Below are positions 27,705 through 36,582 of a stretch of 51,742 bases of DNA, piece by piece. Within the stretch, counting starts at the first letter, position 1; every line of letters starts with the position of its first letter. The position numbers were made by a program, and so were the translations under genes. The stretch is from positions 1 to 51,742 of the forward strand of contig NKIK01000032.1 in NCBI GenBank assembly GCA_002256115.1, written 5' to 3'. Under the pieces are notes generated by a model. That model was not told the origin of the DNA, ran no database searches, and saw nothing but the letters and a program-made list of their open reading frames with translations. This DNA comes from Burkholderiales bacterium PBB3. GTDB lineage: Bacteria; Pseudomonadota; Gammaproteobacteria; Burkholderiales; Burkholderiaceae_C.

Positions 27705-28718
27705 ATGACACGATCACTGGTTATTGCGCCCCAATGGATTGGGGATGCGGTGATGACGGAGCCCCTGATGCGCCGACTGGCGGCGCGGGGCGAGCAGATC
27801 ACGGTGGGAGCACTGCCCTGGGTCGCGCCCGTCTACCGGGCCATGCCCCAGGTAGCGCAGGTGCTGGAGCTACCCTTTGCCCACGGCGGCCTGCAATGGG
27901 GTCCGCGGCGCGCACTGGCGCGGACACTGCAGGGCCAGTTTGATACGGCGTACGTCTGCCCCAACTCGTTCAAAAGCGCCTTGCTGCCCTGGTGGGCGGG
28001 CATTGGCAAACGCGTGGGCTACCGCGGTGAAGCGCGCGTGGGCGTACTGACCGACCGCCTGCCCAATCCACCCAAAGGCACGCACCCGCCGATGGTGGCG
28101 TTCTACTCGGCGCTCAGTGGCGATGCCGATGTGGCCGATGACCGCCCCGCCCTGCACCTGCCAGCCGCCGATGTGGCCGTTGCGCTGGACACGCTCGGCC
28201 TGCAGCCCGGGCGCTACTACGTGGTGTCCCCTGGTGCCGAATACGGCCCGGCCAAACGCTGGCCCTTGCAGCACTTTGCCGAGCTGGCCACGCACCTGGA
28301 GTGGTCTGTGGTATTACTCGGCTCGGCTAAAGAAAAAGATCTGTGCCACAGCATTGCCAGCGCAGCGAATGCCGTCACCCCGGGACGCTGCGTGGATTTG
28401 TCGGGCCGCACCACGCTGGACCAGGCACTGGCCGTCATTGCCGGGGCCAAGGCGCTGGTCAGCAATGACTCAGGGCTGATGCACGTGGCCGCCGCCTTCG
28501 GCGTGCCGCAGGTGGCCATGTTTGGCTCCAGCAGCCCGCTGCACACCCCGCCCCTGAGCGATGCTGCCCACGTGATCTGGCTCAAGCAGGATGCCAGCTA
28601 CCAGCCGCCGCTGGACTGCGCGCCCTGCTTTGCGCGGGAATGCCCCTTGGGCCACACCCGGTGTCTGGTAGACATCCGCCCGGAGCGGGTGCTAGGATTT
28701 CTGCAGGCGCTGGCCTAA
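27705..28718 (+). CDS. waaF: ADP-heptose:LPS heptosyltransferase II
   Basis: 337 residues of glycosyltransferase family 9. It opens MTRSLVIAPQWIGDAVMTEP, has the CPNSFKSALLPWWAGI and KRVGYRGEARVGVLTDR segments typical of RfaF/WaaF, and the donor site SPGAEYGPAKRWP, then NDSGLMHVAAAFGVP. It adds the second heptose to the lipopolysaccharide inner core at the cytoplasmic face. No other core genes are adjacent. A family B repeat lies upstream, and there is no clear ribosome binding site. Confidence 0.93.
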   Translation: MTRSLVIAPQWIGDAVMTEPLMRRLAARGEQITVGALPWVAPVYRAMPQVAQVLELPFAHGGLQWGPRRALARTLQGQFDTAYVCPNSFKSALLPWWAGIGKRVGYRGEARVGVLTDRLPNPPKGTHPPMVAFYSALSGDADVADDRPALHLPAADVAVALDTLGLQPGRYYVVSPGAEYGPAKRWPLQHFAELATHLEWSVVLLGSAKEKDLCHSIASAANAVTPGRCVDLSGRTTLDQALAVIAGAKALVSNDSGLMHVAAAFGVPQVAMFGSSSPLHTPPLSDAAHVIWLKQDASYQPPLDCAPCFARECPLGHTRCLVDIRPERVLGFLQALA

Positions 28719-28800
28719 GGTCAACCTTTCCGCGAATTTTCTCGTTTACTTTCTCGTTGTCTCTCCATCCCTTTCTCCATTCATCGAAGGATCCATCGCA

Positions 28801-29925
28801 ATGGCAAACACTCTGAAAAAGCTGGGCATGTCGCTGGCCCTGGTGGCCAGCTCCGTCGTGTCTGTGACGGGCGCACGCGCCGCCGACGACACCAAGGTGC
28901 TCAATATTTACAACTGGTCGGACTACATCGCCGACGACACCATCAAGAATTTCGAGAAAGAGACCGGCATCAAGGTTCGCTACGACAACTACGACAACAA
29001 TGAAATCCTGCACGCCAAGCTGGTGGCAGGCAAGACCGGTTACGACATCGTCGTGCCCGGCTCGCACTTTGCCAAGACGCAGATCGAAGGCGGCCTGCTG
29101 CAAAAGCTGGACAGATCCAAGCTCACCAACTGGGCCAACCTGGACAAAGGCCTGCTGGAGCAGCTCGCCAAGGTCGACCCCGGCAATGAATACCTGGTCG
29201 ACTGGATGTGGGGCTATGTGACCGTGGGTATCAACGTGGACAAGGTCAAGAAGGCGCTGGGCGGCACGCCCATGCCCGACAACGCCTGGAGCCTGCTGTT
29301 TGACCCGCAATACGTCAGCAAGCTCAAGAGCTGCGGTGTGAGCGTGCTGGACTCCGCCTCGGAGGTGGTGCCCGCCGCGCTGCTGTACGCCGGCAAGCCG
29401 GCCTACAGCAAGAACCCCGATGACTACGCCGAAGCCGCCAAGGTGCTCAAGGCGATTCGTCCTTTCGTAACGCGCTTCTCATCCAGCGGCTACATCGAGG
29501 AAATGGCCAGTGGTTCTACGTGTTTGGTGATGGGTTTCTCGGGCGATATCAACATCGCCAAAGACCGCGCTGCCAAAGCCAAGTCCAAAACGCCTGTGGT
29601 GATTGAAGCCCTGGTGCCCAAGACCGGCGCAACGCTGTTCTTTGACACCATGGCCATCCCCAAGGACGCCAAGAACGTTGAAAACGCCCATCTGTTCATC
29701 AACTACATCCTGCGCCCAGAAGTGCATGCGTCGTTGACGAACAAGGTGTTCTACGCCAACCCCAACGCAGCTTCCCTGAAGTTTGTGAAGAAGGATGTGG
29801 CTGAGAACAAGAGCATCTTCCTGGACGCCGCAGCGACCAAGACCATGATCGCGCCCGACGCGCTGCCCCAAGCCGTGCGCAAGGTGCAAACCCGCACCTT
29901 CACCAACTTCAAGGCAGCCCGCTGA
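28801..29925 (+). CDS. potF: Putrescine/spermidine-binding periplasmic protein (PotF-like)
   Basis: 374 residues with a signal peptide cleaved after GARA (about residue 27). The mature start KVLNIYNWSDYIADDTIKNF and YDIVVPGSHFAKTQIEGGLL are typical of the PotF/PotD family. The ligand-contacting Trp/Asp pattern is retained in NWSDY and VDWMWGYVTVGIN. It would deliver polyamines to an ABC importer, but no potGHI genes follow: the next gene is convergent. AAGGATCC precedes the start. The specific ligand is unproven. Confidence 0.9.
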   Translation: MANTLKKLGMSLALVASSVVSVTGARAADDTKVLNIYNWSDYIADDTIKNFEKETGIKVRYDNYDNNEILHAKLVAGKTGYDIVVPGSHFAKTQIEGGLLQKLDRSKLTNWANLDKGLLEQLAKVDPGNEYLVDWMWGYVTVGINVDKVKKALGGTPMPDNAWSLLFDPQYVSKLKSCGVSVLDSASEVVPAALLYAGKPAYSKNPDDYAEAAKVLKAIRPFVTRFSSSGYIEEMASGSTCLVMGFSGDINIAKDRAAKAKSKTPVVIEALVPKTGATLFFDTMAIPKDAKNVENAHLFINYILRPEVHASLTNKVFYANPNAASLKFVKKDVAENKSIFLDAAATKTMIAPDALPQAVRKVQTRTFTNFKAAR

Positions 29926-29963
29926 TCTGTAGGTCTTTAGGGTGAGATAGCGCGATCTGCGGC

Positions 29964-31388
29964 CTAGTGGGCTGGCAGATCGCTCTTGCGTGTCCAGGTT
30001 TCAAACGGGCCATCCGCGTCCTGGTACACCTGGACCGCAGTCACTTTGCCATCGGCAGCGCGCACAGCCTTGATCTGGGCCATGCTCCCCACCACCGAGA
30101 ACGCATCGCCCGCCATGGGGACCAAGGGCGCGGGGCGGCCATTGCCGCGCACAGAAAAGAGTTGTGTGCCCTTGACGCTCAAGGTGCGCGTCAGCTTGGC
30201 GTCCAGCGCGTAGACGCCTTCAAACGCTTTGAGCTGTTCCACGCTCAGGTCCACCGGTTTGATGTCCGGGTAGGGCAAGCCCATCGCAAACGCGCCTAGC
30301 TTGCGCGACACCATGTCGATGCTGAAGCCCGGGCCGGTGGTGTTGCGCAGCACTACGACGCTGATCTTGCCCTGGGGCACATAGGCCAATGACGACGAGA
30401 AGCCATGGATGCCGCCGCCATGCTGCAGCATCGGCTGGCCCCGCAAAGTACCTGTCATGATGCCGTAACCGTAGGCGCTTGCCGCCGCAGGGCCTTCGGG
30501 CGTGGTCATCTTGGTATAGCTTTGCGCGGACAGGAGTTTGCCGTTGTGCAGCGCCAGATTCCAACGCCACAGGTCGTCCACGTTGGACACCAGGGCACCT
30601 GCGCCGTGCGGCTGGGTCATGCTGATCATGCCGGCGGTGGTCAGGCCTTCTTTGGGGTCAAAGCCATAGCCATTGACCATGCCTTTGATGAGGCGCGTCT
30701 CACCGGGGTAAGCGGTTTGGGACAACTTTTGCGGCGTCAACAGCGACTCTTGCAGTTGTTCATGCCAGGCCTTACCGCTGATGGCTTCAATCACAGCGCC
30801 CACCAGCACATAGCCCGAGTTGTTGTAGTTCCAGCTTGCGCCGGGGGCAAAGTCGACGGGCAAATTTTTGAACTCCGCCACCAGCTCCTGGGTGCTGAGT
30901 TCGCGGCGTACCGGGTTGTTCATGTAATCCGGGATGCCGGTGTAGCTCTTGACGCCGGAGGTGTGGTTCAGCAACTGGTGCAGCGTGATGGCTTGGCCGT
31001 TGGGGTAGTCCGGCAGGTATTTGGACAGCGGGTCGTCCAGCTTGGCGCGGCCGTCGTCAATCAGCTTCAACAGCGTGGCGGCGGCAAATTGCTTGGTGAC
31101 CGAGCCAATGCGAAACACATAGTCCGGGGACAACGGCACGCCTAATTCCACGCTCGCCATGCCCCGCGCGCCGCGGTACAGCACTTGGTCGCCGCGGGCC
31201 ACCAGCACCGCCACGCCGGGGCCATCGCGTCCTTGTCTTTGCTCGTCCAGCAGTTTCTCCGCGTAGGCGGTCACTTGCGCGGCATCGGGCAGGGTTTGCG
31301 CTGGGGCGTGGGCTACAAAACCTGCCAACAACAGGGCGGAAAGCGCTGCAGTGGCGAAGCGGTGTGGGGCAAAGGGGCTGTGAATCAT
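29964..31388 (-). CDS. Periplasmic serine hydrolase (class C beta-lactamase fold)
   Basis: 474 residues from ATG 31388 preceded by AAGGAA; a TTG two codons upstream also opens the frame. Signal peptide at 1-31 (HAPAQT). Active-site motifs: SVTK with Ser96 and Lys99, Y-N-N at 188-190 (SWNYNNSGY) and HGGGIHGFSS in place of KTG. A C-terminal beta domain of about 90 residues follows. The family includes esterases, D-peptidases and AmpC-like enzymes; the substrate cannot be assigned and resistance should not be assumed. Confidence 0.88.
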   Translation of the reverse strand: MIHSPFAPHRFATAALSALLLAGFVAHAPAQTLPDAAQVTAYAEKLLDEQRQGRDGPGVAVLVARGDQVLYRGARGMASVELGVPLSPDYVFRIGSVTKQFAAATLLKLIDDGRAKLDDPLSKYLPDYPNGQAITLHQLLNHTSGVKSYTGIPDYMNNPVRRELSTQELVAEFKNLPVDFAPGASWNYNNSGYVLVGAVIEAISGKAWHEQLQESLLTPQKLSQTAYPGETRLIKGMVNGYGFDPKEGLTTAGMISMTQPHGAGALVSNVDDLWRWNLALHNGKLLSAQSYTKMTTPEGPAAASAYGYGIMTGTLRGQPMLQHGGGIHGFSSSLAYVPQGKISVVVLRNTTGPGFSIDMVSRKLGAFAMGLPYPDIKPVDLSVEQLKAFEGVYALDAKLTRTLSVKGTQLFSVRGNGRPAPLVPMAGDAFSVVGSMAQIKAVRAADGKVTAVQVYQDADGPFETWTRKSDLPAH

Positions 31389-31503
31389 GTGCAATTTCCT
31401 TCAAAGAGCGCGAGTGTGTGGGGCTGGGGCTGTTCACACCACTGGCGTCAGACGGACTGCAGATTCAGGGGAATGGGCGTTGCCGAGAGAGGACAAAAAA
31501 GGA

Positions 31504-31690
31504 TAAAAAAAAGCCACCCGAGGGTGGCTTTGTAAAAGTCCCCGAAGGGACGTCGTTGGAACCTGGGGAAGCCGCCCTCTGCGCGGGCCGCGTTCCATAA
31601 AAGGTCACTGTGTGACAGCAGTTATGTCCTATTCTGAAGTGTTGCCGCCGCGAGCGGTATCCCCCATTCGGGTGATTTTTCAAAGTATTT
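31504..31690 (-). ncRNA. Candidate structured small RNA or long 3' UTR
   Basis: In the 324-base gene-free gap, the minus strand holds a series of hairpins ending at the terminator: GTCAC-ACA-GTGAC (31603-31615), GGAAC...GTTCC closing a nested GCCC...GGGC hairpin (31558-31596), and GTCCC-TTCG-GGGAC (31538-31551), a very stable UUCG tetraloop. AT-rich sequence with a TTGACA at about 31710 could be its promoter, but no good -10 lies at the right spacing. No convincing protein frame is present. Boundaries are approximate. It may instead be the 3' UTR of the kinase mRNA. Confidence 0.4.
31511..31530 (-). terminator. Intrinsic terminator for minus-strand transcription
   Basis: Stem AAGCCACCC / GGGTGGCTT with a two-base apex in the drawn pairing (realistically four bases). 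On the minus strand it runs into a U-tract (T8 at 31505-31512). It is 183 bases beyond the histidine kinase stop and would end either that transcript or the candidate RNA described separately. Confidence 0.85.
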
Positions 31691-31712
31691 GCACAAAAAA
31701 TTATCATTTTTG

Positions 31713-32945
31713 TCAAATTGGTAGCCGAATTTCAAAACTTGCCCCACCTCCGGGCCGGTTTGAGCAAGCCACGCTGCCGCCATGGCGCAGGGCAATGGAC
31801 TTGACCAAGGCCAGGCCCAGGCCGACACCGCCGTCGCGCTCGGACGCACCGGGCAGGCGGTAAAAGGGCTCAAAAATACGATCTTGCTGCTCCGGCGGAA
31901 CCCCTGGCCCGTGGTCGCAGACGGTAATGACCGCGTGGCTGGCGGTTCGGTCCAGGATCAGGGTCACCTCGCCATCGGCATAGCGGTGCGCGTTTTCCAG
32001 CAGATTGCGCACACAACGGCGGATCAGCTTGGCGACGCCGTTGACGTTCAGCTCTGCTCCCTCCAGCTGCACCACCAGCGTGGCATCACCGCGGGAGCAC
32101 TCCTCGGCCACCAAGCCCACCAGTTCAACCGCCTCGATGGTTCCCAAGTCAGCTTCCTTGGCATCCAGTCGGCTGGCCAGCAAAATTTCGTCAATCAGCT
32201 GGTCCAGCTCGCTGATATTGCGGGCGATCTCGTCTTTGGCGGGCGTGGGCGTGCCGGTGTCCATCAGCTCCAGGCCCATGCGAATGCGCGTGAGGGGCGA
32301 ACGCAGCTCATGCGAGGCATTGGCCAGCAGTGATTTTTGTGAGGCCAGCAGGGCATCTCGCGCTGAGACCAGGCCTTGCACCTGCTCGGCAGCACGGTTA
32401 AAGCGCGCCGCCAAAAAACCGACTTCGTCGTGGCCCGCCACCGGCACCCGGGCGCTCAAATTGCCATCGCCCCATTGCTCCACACTGTGTTGTAAGACTT
32501 CTAAACGCCGGGTGAGTCGCCGCACGATGGGGTAGGTGGCCAGCGCCACCGCAATCGCGACCAAGCCCAGTGTCCAGAAAAAACCAAAGGGTGCCCGCCA
32601 TGACGACTGGTTGGGCCGTGGCAAGTGCATGTGGATGGTGTTGCCGTCTTGCATGCGCACCAAAAACTCGGGGCCTTCGCCGACGCGGCCCCGTTTGAAG
32701 CCGACCGCGTCTTCCGGCACGCGGGCCGGTGAGTCGGTGTCCGGGCCGTCGGGGCTGGCTTCGGAGTTGGGTCTGCGCATGCGGGCGTGCCCGTTGCCAA
32801 TGACTTCGCCCGCCTGGTTACGCACCACCACCTCGCGCAAAGGCGGGTCGGCGGCCATGCGCCAAGCCCATCCCACCAACAGCGTCAACACCGCCACGGC
32901 CAGCACCACGGCCAGCCAGATGCGGACGTAGAGTTTGTTCAACAT
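31713..32945 (-). CDS. Sensor histidine kinase of an OmpR-type two-component system
   Basis: 410 residues from ATG 32945; a TTG five codons earlier also opens the frame. Membrane helices at about 8-30 and 121-140 enclose a periplasmic sensor of only about 90 residues, rich in Asp/Pro/Arg. A HAMP linker (about 141-195) and HisKA domain follow, with the phosphorylated His212 in NASHELRSPLTR. The ATPase has N box NLLENAHRYA, G1 DHGPGVP, F box FEPFYRL and G2 GVGLGLALV. It lies 28 bases downstream of its response regulator gene. The signal is unknown. Confidence 0.93.
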   Translation of the reverse strand: MLNKLYVRIWLAVVLAVAVLTLLVGWAWRMAADPPLREVVVRNQAGEVIGNGHARMRRPNSEASPDGPDTDSPARVPEDAVGFKRGRVGEGPEFLVRMQDGNTIHMHLPRPNQSSWRAPFGFFWTLGLVAIAVALATYPIVRRLTRRLEVLQHSVEQWGDGNLSARVPVAGHDEVGFLAARFNRAAEQVQGLVSARDALLASQKSLLANASHELRSPLTRIRMGLELMDTGTPTPAKDEIARNISELDQLIDEILLASRLDAKEADLGTIEAVELVGLVAEECSRGDATLVVQLEGAELNVNGVAKLIRRCVRNLLENAHRYADGEVTLILDRTASHAVITVCDHGPGVPPEQQDRIFEPFYRLPGASERDGGVGLGLALVKSIALRHGGSVACSNRPGGGASFEIRLPI

Positions 32946-32973
32946 GGTGGACGGGGTCAAGGCGCTGCGCTAT

Positions 32974-33690
32974 TCAGTCTTGCTGGCGCGCGAACACATA
33001 GCCCACGCCGCGCACGGTGAGGATGCGTTTGGGGTCTTTGGGATCGACCTCGATAGCCGCGCGAATGCGGCCCATGTGCACGTCAATCGAACGGTCAAAG
33101 GCCTCCAGCTCGCGGCCGCGCACGGCTTCCATGATCTGGTCGCGGGTCAGCACGCGCCCCGCACGCTCGGCCAGAGCCACTAGCAGGTCGAACTGATAAG
33201 ACGTCAGGTCAGAGGGCGCGCCCTGGACGCTGACGGTGCGTGAATCGCGGTCGATCTCCAGCGCGCCAAAGCGCAGCACGGTGGGGGCCGTGGTGGGCAC
33301 CTCGCCCTTGCGCCGCAGCACCGCGCGGATGCGGGCCAGCAGCTCGCGCGGCTCAAAGGGCTTGGGCAGGTAGTCATCCGCGCCAATTTCCAGGCCAATG
33401 ATGCGGTCCATCGGGTCGCCTTTGGCGGTCAGCATCAGCACCGGGGTTTGGGCTTGCGCAGCGGGCAAGGCCCGAATGCGGCGGCACACCTCCAGGCCAT
33501 CTATATCGGGCAGCATCAGGTCCAGGATGACGAGATCGGGCACTTTGCCAGCAGCGGGGGCGCTGATTTGGTCCAGGCCCGAGGCGGCATCGCCCGCGTG
33601 CGACACGGTGTAGCCGGATTGCTGCAGGTACTGCGCCACCATGCTGGCCAGGCGCGCGTCGTCTTCAATGATTAGGAGATGTTGGCTCAT
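32974..33690 (-). CDS. OmpR-family response regulator
   Basis: 238 residues. Receiver domain at 1-120 with acidic pocket Glu9-Asp10-Asp11, phosphoacceptor Asp57 (LVILDLMLPD), Thr in LMLTAKG and Lys in YLPKPF. A winged-helix domain follows (about 138-235), ending RILTVRGVGYVFA. It pairs with the downstream histidine kinase gene, 28 bases away. The similarity looks closest to RstA/CpxR-type regulators, but I would not name it. It would bind direct-repeat DNA as a phosphorylated dimer. Confidence 0.94.
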   Translation of the reverse strand: MSQHLLIIEDDARLASMVAQYLQQSGYTVSHAGDAASGLDQISAPAAGKVPDLVILDLMLPDIDGLEVCRRIRALPAAQAQTPVLMLTAKGDPMDRIIGLEIGADDYLPKPFEPRELLARIRAVLRRKGEVPTTAPTVLRFGALEIDRDSRTVSVQGAPSDLTSYQFDLLVALAERAGRVLTRDQIMEAVRGRELEAFDRSIDVHMGRIRAAIEVDPKDPKRILTVRGVGYVFARQQD

Positions 33691-33767
33691 GTAAAGAGTC
33701 TAGCGCGCCAGGTTCAAACCCACATTTCGCGCATGCAGCATGGCTGTAAAGTTGGGTAAACCGGATT

Positions 33768-33821
33768 TGCTATAAAAACAGGAGCTGCTCCCGCACTATC
33801 CATGGCGTTTCAAGCCGATTT
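33768..33821 (-). repeat. Dispersed repeat family A, copy 4
   Basis: Reverse complement: AAATCGGCTTGAAACGCC, then ATGGATAGTGCGGGAGCAGC, then TCCTGTTTTTATAGCA. Its first 12 bases are the last four codons of ampG (K-S-A-stop), so the repeat supplies the stop codon. Its palindrome and T-run would be in position to act as the ampG terminator. Confidence 0.9.
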
Positions 33822-35177
33822 GACCCTGGAGGCCAGCCATACCAGTAGCAATACCGGCAGACCCAAAAGGGACGTAGCGATGAAGAAGCTGCTGTAACCA
33901 AAGGTGTCCACAAACAGCCCGGAGTAGCCTGCCAAAAACTTGGGCAGCAGCAGCATCATGGAGCTGAACAGCGCGTACTGGGTGGCCGAGTAGTTCACAT
34001 TGGTGAGCGACGACATGTAGGCAATAAAGGCCGAAGTGGCAATGCCGCCCGCCAGATTGTCGGCCGAGATGACAAACACCAGCGCGCCCAGATCATGCCC
34101 CCGGCTGCTGAGCCAAGCATAGAGCAAATTGCTGGCGGCACTCAGCACCGCGCCCAGCATCAAAACCCGCATGACCCCCAGGCGCAGGGCCAGCACGCCT
34201 CCGGCAAACGCGCCCACCAGGGTCATGATCACGCCGTACACCTTGCTGACCGCAGCCACCTCTTCCTTGGTAAAACCCAAATCGACGTAAAAGGGGTAGG
34301 CCATGATGCCCAGCACGACATCGCTGATGCGATAAATCGCAATCAGCGCCAGGATCAGCAGCGCTTGATGGCCGTAGCGCTTCAAGAAATCCGCAAACGG
34401 CTCGACCAAGGCTCCGCGCAGCCATTCCAGCGCATTGCGGCTGGCAGGCAGCACGCGGTGCACAGGTTCTTTGGAAAACAGCACGGTTAGCAGCCCCGGC
34501 AGCATGCTGGCCGCCATCACCAAATAGGCCACCTGCCAGGCGCTGTGCTGGTACAGCGCGGCGTTGGGCACCTCAGAGCGCGCCGCCACCACCAGCGCGC
34601 CTGCGCCCGACCAGATCATCGCCAAGCGGTAGCCCGCCAGGTAGGTGGCGGACAGGGCCGCTTGGTGTTCGCTGTCCGCCGACTCAATGCGAAAGGCGTC
34701 CAGCGCGATGTCTTGTGTGGCGGAGCCAAACGCCACGGCTATGGCGCACCACACGGCAGGTGCCAGCGCCAGCTGCGGGTCGTTAAACGCCATGCCCACC
34801 AGGGCACCGGCAATGACAAGTTGCGACACCAGCAACCAGCTGCGGCGGCGGCCCAAAGTGCGGGTCAGCACGGGAATCGGCAGGCGGTCCACTAGGGGCG
34901 ACCAGACCCATTTGAAGGTGTAGGCCATGCCGACCCAGCTCAGGTAGCCAATGGTGGTGCGGTCAATACCGGCTTCGCGCAGCCAAAAGAAGAAAGTGCC
35001 AAACACCAGCGCCAGCGGCAAACCGGCAGAAAACCCGAGCGACAGCATGCGCAAGGACGCGGGCTCCAGGTAGACCCGAAGGGTGCTGAGCCAGGACGCT
35101 GGGGTGGGGTTTGTAGCGGGCTTGCCCGTGGCAACGGCAGGGGCACCGTCGGTTGGGCCGGGCGGGGGTAGTGTCAT
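33810..35177 (-). CDS. ampG: AmpG-type muropeptide permease (MFS)
   Basis: 455 residues from ATG 35177 (MTLPPPGPTDG); the longer frame runs 28 codons upstream into the divergent gene. After a Pro-rich leader come about twelve membrane helices with AmpG features: SLGFSAGLPLALVFGT, WVGMAYTFKWVWSPLVDR, FGSATQDIALDAFRIE and NLAGGIATSAFIAYMSSL. It imports anhydromuropeptides for peptidoglycan recycling. The C-terminal residues and stop come from repeat A copy 4. The start lies 17 bases from the start of a divergent protease gene. Confidence 0.9.
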   Translation of the reverse strand: MTLPPPGPTDGAPAVATGKPATNPTPASWLSTLRVYLEPASLRMLSLGFSAGLPLALVFGTFFFWLREAGIDRTTIGYLSWVGMAYTFKWVWSPLVDRLPIPVLTRTLGRRRSWLLVSQLVIAGALVGMAFNDPQLALAPAVWCAIAVAFGSATQDIALDAFRIESADSEHQAALSATYLAGYRLAMIWSGAGALVVAARSEVPNAALYQHSAWQVAYLVMAASMLPGLLTVLFSKEPVHRVLPASRNALEWLRGALVEPFADFLKRYGHQALLILALIAIYRISDVVLGIMAYPFYVDLGFTKEEVAAVSKVYGVIMTLVGAFAGGVLALRLGVMRVLMLGAVLSAASNLLYAWLSSRGHDLGALVFVISADNLAGGIATSAFIAYMSSLTNVNYSATQYALFSSMMLLLPKFLAGYSGLFVDTFGYSSFFIATSLLGLPVLLLVWLASRVKSA

Positions 35178-35194
35178 GCGGGAATAATAACGGC

Positions 35195-36133
35195 ATGCCC
35201 TCAAACCACGTGTTACCCCAAAGGCTGCTTGCCCAGCCGCCCACCCGACTTGTCTGCGCACCGTCCGCTTCGGCTGGGTACGGCCGTTGGCCTGTTACGG
35301 ATCGCGTTGGCAAGGCGGCGCTGGCCTTGGCCACTTGCGCTGTGCTGGCATTGCCCGTGCTTGCCCGCGAGGGCGTAGACGTAGGTGGCATCTCGCCCAT
35401 GGCCAAGCTGGTGCCTGCCGAAACCGTGGAGCGCTCCGCCGGGCAGCAATACCAACAGTTGTTGCAGCAGGGCAAACAACAAAACGCGCTGGCCTCGCCC
35501 GACCAACCGCAGCTCAAGCGCCTGCGCGCGATTGCCCAGCGCATCATTCCGCATGCCATGGCCTGGAACCCCCGCGCCAAAGATTGGCGCTGGGAGGTCA
35601 ATTTGCTGGGTTCCAGCCAGATCAATGCCTTTTGCATGCCCGGCGGCAAGATTGCCTTTTACACCGGCATCTTGCAAAAGCTGCAACTGAGCGATGACGA
35701 GGTGGCCATGGTGATGGGCCACGAGATGGCCCACGCGCTGCGCGAGCATGCCCGCGAGCGCATGGCCAAAAGCGCAGCCACCCACGGCGTGGCGTCGGTG
35801 CTGGGGGCGATAGCTTCGTACAAGTGGGGCATAGACCCCAACATCAGCAATGGCGTAGCCCGGGGCGGTGCGAATTTGCTGTCGCTGGAATTCAGCCGCG
35901 AGGATGAATCCGAGGCCGACCTCGTCGGCATGGAGCTGGCCGCCCGTGCCGGCTACGACCCGCGCGCCGGAGTCACCCTGTGGCAAAAAATGGGCGCGGC
36001 TAACAAAGGTGCGCCACCGCAATGGCTGTCCACCCACCCGTCGAGCAAGAGCCGCATCGCCGAGATTCAAGCCAACCTGCCCAAGGTGATGCCGCTGTAC
36101 CAGCGCGCACTTGCCAGCGCCCCAGCACGCTAA
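35195..36133 (+). CDS. M48-family zinc metallopeptidase
   Basis: 312 residues. A long N-terminal leader ends in a hydrophobic segment (about 38-57, KAALALATCAVLALPVLA) that is probably a signal peptide or anchor. The catalytic motif is HEMAH (His176, Glu177, His180) with the third ligand Glu240 in EDESEADLVGMELA, as in LoiP/BepA-like proteases. The C-terminal STHPSSKSRIAEIQANLP is also typical. It likely degrades misfolded envelope proteins in the periplasm. ATG 35195 is the only in-frame ATG before the signal. Repeat A copy 5 follows the stop by 20 bases. Confidence 0.88.
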   Translation: MPSNHVLPQRLLAQPPTRLVCAPSASAGYGRWPVTDRVGKAALALATCAVLALPVLAREGVDVGGISPMAKLVPAETVERSAGQQYQQLLQQGKQQNALASPDQPQLKRLRAIAQRIIPHAMAWNPRAKDWRWEVNLLGSSQINAFCMPGGKIAFYTGILQKLQLSDDEVAMVMGHEMAHALREHARERMAKSAATHGVASVLGAIASYKWGIDPNISNGVARGGANLLSLEFSREDESEADLVGMELAARAGYDPRAGVTLWQKMGAANKGAPPQWLSTHPSSKSRIAEIQANLPKVMPLYQRALASAPAR

Positions 36134-36153
36134 GCCGTCAGGGAATCCAAGCC

Positions 36154-36207
36154 AAATCGGCCGTTCAGGCCGTGGATAGTGCGGGAGAAGCTCTGTTTTT
36201 GATAGCA
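36154..36207 (+). repeat. Dispersed repeat family A, copy 5
   Basis: AAATCGGCCGTTCAGGCC, GTGGATAGTGCGGGAGAAGC, then TCTGTTTTTGATAGCA. It follows the M48 protease gene in the same orientation and lies in the gap before the convergent ccdB. One substitution (GAGAAG) breaks the small palindrome. Confidence 0.9.
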
Positions 36208-36252
36208 AGTCGTATATTAAAAAGGGCAGCGACGGTCAAAATCGGTATTCAA

Positions 36253-36582
36253 TTAACCCCAAGACCGGGTCAGTAGCTCATCCATTGCATCGGCAATGAT
36301 TTGCCCCTCTTGCTCCAGGGACCCGACCACCTCGCCCAGTTGATCGAGTGCCACTGAAACCATGTCTAAGGTATGCAGGACAACACGAACGCCGTCAATG
36401 ACAAACACGGGATTCATCCTGGCACCCACAGTGGGCGTGTCTCGTGGGAGTACCGTCTGGCGCACCAGCGGAACGACTACACGTCTGCGATAGCGGTCAA
36501 ACTGCGCAGACTGCACCACGACGACGAATGGGATCGAATCGCGCAAGACCCCTTTGTTGCGATGAACATCGAATTGCGCCAT
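36253..36582 (-). CDS. ccdB: CcdB-family toxin (gyrase inhibitor)
   Basis: 109 residues, close to the family length of about 101. Family features are MAQFDVHRNKG, VVVQSAQFD, RRVVVPLV, MNPVFVIDGVRVVL and the LGEVVGSLEQEG--IADAMDELLT C-terminal helix. It ends in Trp108-Gly109; F-plasmid CcdB ends Trp-Gly-Ile, the gyrase-contacting tip, so the final Ile is absent. CcdB poisons DNA gyrase unless held by CcdA. The start overlaps the ccdA stop by one base (TAATG). It is probably active, but the altered tip makes this uncertain. Confidence 0.88.
   Translation of the reverse strand: MAQFDVHRNKGVLRDSIPFVVVVQSAQFDRYRRRVVVPLVRQTVLPRDTPTVGARMNPVFVIDGVRVVLHTLDMVSVALDQLGEVVGSLEQEGQIIADAMDELLTRSWG

Noticed and set aside
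29964..31388. Annotation as a beta-lactamase resistance gene
   Set aside because: The fold and Ser-X-X-Lys motif are shared with many esterases and peptidases, and nothing in the sequence points to beta-lactam hydrolysis.
31364..31716. Short frames on both strands in the gap after the kinase gene
   Set aside because: The minus-strand one translates the terminator hairpin (KPPSGGFF), a common artefact, and none has a ribosome binding site or family match.
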